Shown: one piece after another, positions 55,801 to 58,800 of the stretch | How the letters are laid out: each line of letters begins with the position of its first letter | Numbering within the stretch: the stretch's first letter is position 1 | NCBI GenBank assembly: GCA_028564705.1 | Contig: JAPXFQ010000249.1 | Span: 1,612,001 to 1,676,000, forward strand | Length of the DNA: 64,000 bases | Direction: 5' to 3' | Source: Apricaphanius iberus | Lineage: Eukaryota > Chordata > Actinopteri > Cyprinodontiformes > Aphaniidae | The notes under the pieces: generated by a model | What the model saw: only the letters and a program-made list of their open reading frames with translations | What the model was told of the DNA's origin: nothing | The model's database searches: none | Made by a program: the position numbers and the translations under genes

Positions 55801-58800
55801 GGGATGTTGAATGCAGTGGAAGCCATGGAAGATTTATTGGAGTCTGTAGACTTCATGTTAGAAATTCCCAGTCAGTGTGCGGATGATTGAAGTCGGATTG
55901 CGCCTGGTTTTCTGTATTTTCTTTAGTCGGTAGAAATATCAGTTTCTGAAAATGTCAAAGCTGCTGCAGGCCCATAATATTTGCAGCTGATTTCAGTTCT
56001 TCAAAGTAGTAACCCAGGGAGTTTTTCCATACAATTACAATAAAATAAAGTTTATGCTTCAAATGTGATGTAGAAAGCTTTTACAGTAATTACAGTAATA
56101 CAGTAAAGCAAGGTACACAATTTACAAAACGTATTCACCTCTTGAATTTTTTTAGTGCCTTTTTATTGCTTTTACAAATCAAACATGAGCAAATTAGGGT
56201 TTTCTTTTCTCTCTCTCTCTTTTTTTTTTTTTTTTTTTACAAAAAACATTACAAATCAACCCCATGAATGTAAACTCAAAACGCATAGACTATAGTATTT
56301 CACATTAAATAAGTGACTGATCTAATTCAACAGAAGTCCAGCCAACTGGTGCTAGTAGTCTCAATGAGTAGAATGGAGATCACCTTAGTGCAGTGACTTT
56401 CTCAAGGCAAGGCAAGTTTATTTGTAGAGCACAATTCATACACAAGGCAATTCAAACTGCTTCACAGTTGCATAAATTAAGAAAACAGATAAACTGAAAA
56501 AACTTTAGAAATAATCAAGTTATTGTAGTATGCACATAGATTAGTCTGGAAGGTCAGTTCTCGACTTAATCAATAGTCCTGGCTACCATTACAACATGAA
56601 GACAAAAAAACACACCAAATAAGAAAAAAGGGTATTAAAAAGTAAATCAGGGGATGGATGCAAAAAAAAATCTAAGGCACCAAAAATCCCTTTGAGATCA
56701 TATGAATCCATCATCTAAGATTGGAAGGAATATGGCCCAAATCTGCCTAGATCAGGCTGTCCATACTGAATGACTGTGCAAGACGGACATTTGAGAGAAG
56801 CCACCGGAACACCGAGGACTATGTTGAGGGAGTTATGACCTTTAGCATCTGAGAAGGGAGAGATTCGACATACAACTGTTGCCTAGGTTCCTCACAAGTC
56901 AAAGCTTTGTGGGAGAGCAGTGCAGAGAAAGCCACGGTTGAAGAAAACTCACATCAAAGCTAGACTAAAGTTTGCCAAAAAGCACTCGGAAGACTTCCTT
57001 TTCAAGTGGTAAAAGGTTCTTTAAACGTTTAAAAGGTTTCACAAGAAGAAAACTGAGCTTTTTGGTCATCAGAGAAGATGTGTTTGGAGGGCATTAAACG
57101 CTGCATATCACCACAAACACATCCCCACTGTGGGGAAATCCTGGAGTACACATTCTTTTCCCTCTGCAAGAGAACTATGGCTTCTGACATTTTTTTTCCA
57201 GTTAGGCAATGATCCCAAGTATTCAACTAAAGCTACACATACATGGTTTGTTGACAACAAGGGCGATGTTCTGGAGTGGCTGAGTCAAAGCGTAGACCTC
57301 AATCCCATAGAGAATTTGTGGCTTTTGTAAGAAAGGAGGCAGTAGAATTGCAGAGTCCAGTTGCGCATGCCTGATTGAGACTTATCCACACTAATTCCAT
57401 GCTGTCATTGCAACCAAAGGTGCATCCAGTAAGGTTAATCTATTAGGTTTTTGGGTTTTTTTCCTCTTGGTACATTTTCTGTCAAAAAATCCTTATAATG
57501 TTGCTCATGATTGCTTTGTAAAAGCAATAAAAAGGATAAAACATCCAGGGCAATGAACACTTTTCATTGGCTGTGTATATGCACATTTCTGTGCACGGGA
57601 ACCAAGACAACTACATCTGGTATCTAGATAAAGTGACTTAAACCTAGGAGGAACTATAGCTTATCACTATTGAAGAAATTTACTTTGGTGGTGAGATTAG
57701 TGCTTCTAAACTAGCATCCATTAAATCTTTTGGATATTTGTTATTTTAGGTCAATTCAAATTAACAAAGTTATTTCTATTTGCGGAGTGCCAAAATAATG
57801 AGAGAAAATGTCAGAGGTTTATTTACTATTGTCTTCAAAATTAAGTTTATTTGGTAGCATTGGCTTTGAATTGAATGGGTTGGATCAGGCATTTTTTTTG
57901 TTTCCTTCCATAAGCTTCTCACAATTAAATTTTTAATGCATTTACACTTGAAAATGATCAGAATTCGTTGATTTTCTTTTTCTTGTTATATAATTGGGCA
58001 AGATTAAATAATTTCTATTTAAGGAAAGATCTTTTTCATATTGAGATATTAAACTTAGATCATTTTGGCTTTTTAGTGAATATTTGTTTCTTTTCATGTA
58101 CTTGATGTGCATTTTTCTCTAAAATACTTTATTACCTCTACAAGTAAAGGTCATGCCAAGGAGTCTGGTTAAGGCAGACAGCCCAACAATATCGGGACAT
58201 AAATGTTAAACTTTTAGCTGTTTAAACTAAGTGTTTTATGTATATTCGGCCATCATTTATGTGTGCAGTGTGAGTTTTGTTTTGTTTTTGTAAATATGAC
58301 ATATATCCCCTCTTAAAGTGATCATTCTGATGGGTTGATTAATTTTAATAATAAACCCAGGTAATGATAAACCCAAGTATATTTGACTGAAACGAAGATA
58401 ATTACAGCATAATAATAAAATAGCATATGTTACATATTTAACAAAGTGAATCTTGTATTTTAATACTGCTAATGAATAAACCTGAGGTTCTTGGGTTAGA
58501 TAAAAAACTCAAACTTAAATTACAAGGGCTGAGCAAAAAGAAAAAAAAATGCTTTCCTCAGGTCATCTGTTTTTGTCATCTGTCATTAGGACAGAGATGA
58601 AGAATAAGGATACCAGCATTTATAGAGTTCAGATTTTATTGATTGTAAAGACATGTATTAGATCAAGTTAATAATTTATGAATGACAACTACATTTTCTA
58701 ATCCTTGTTTTGTTTCAACCATTATTTCTGACCGATTAGGAGTAAACATTTGCTGTGAAATTAACTACTTACAATGTGGGATTTTTGTGCAACAACCACT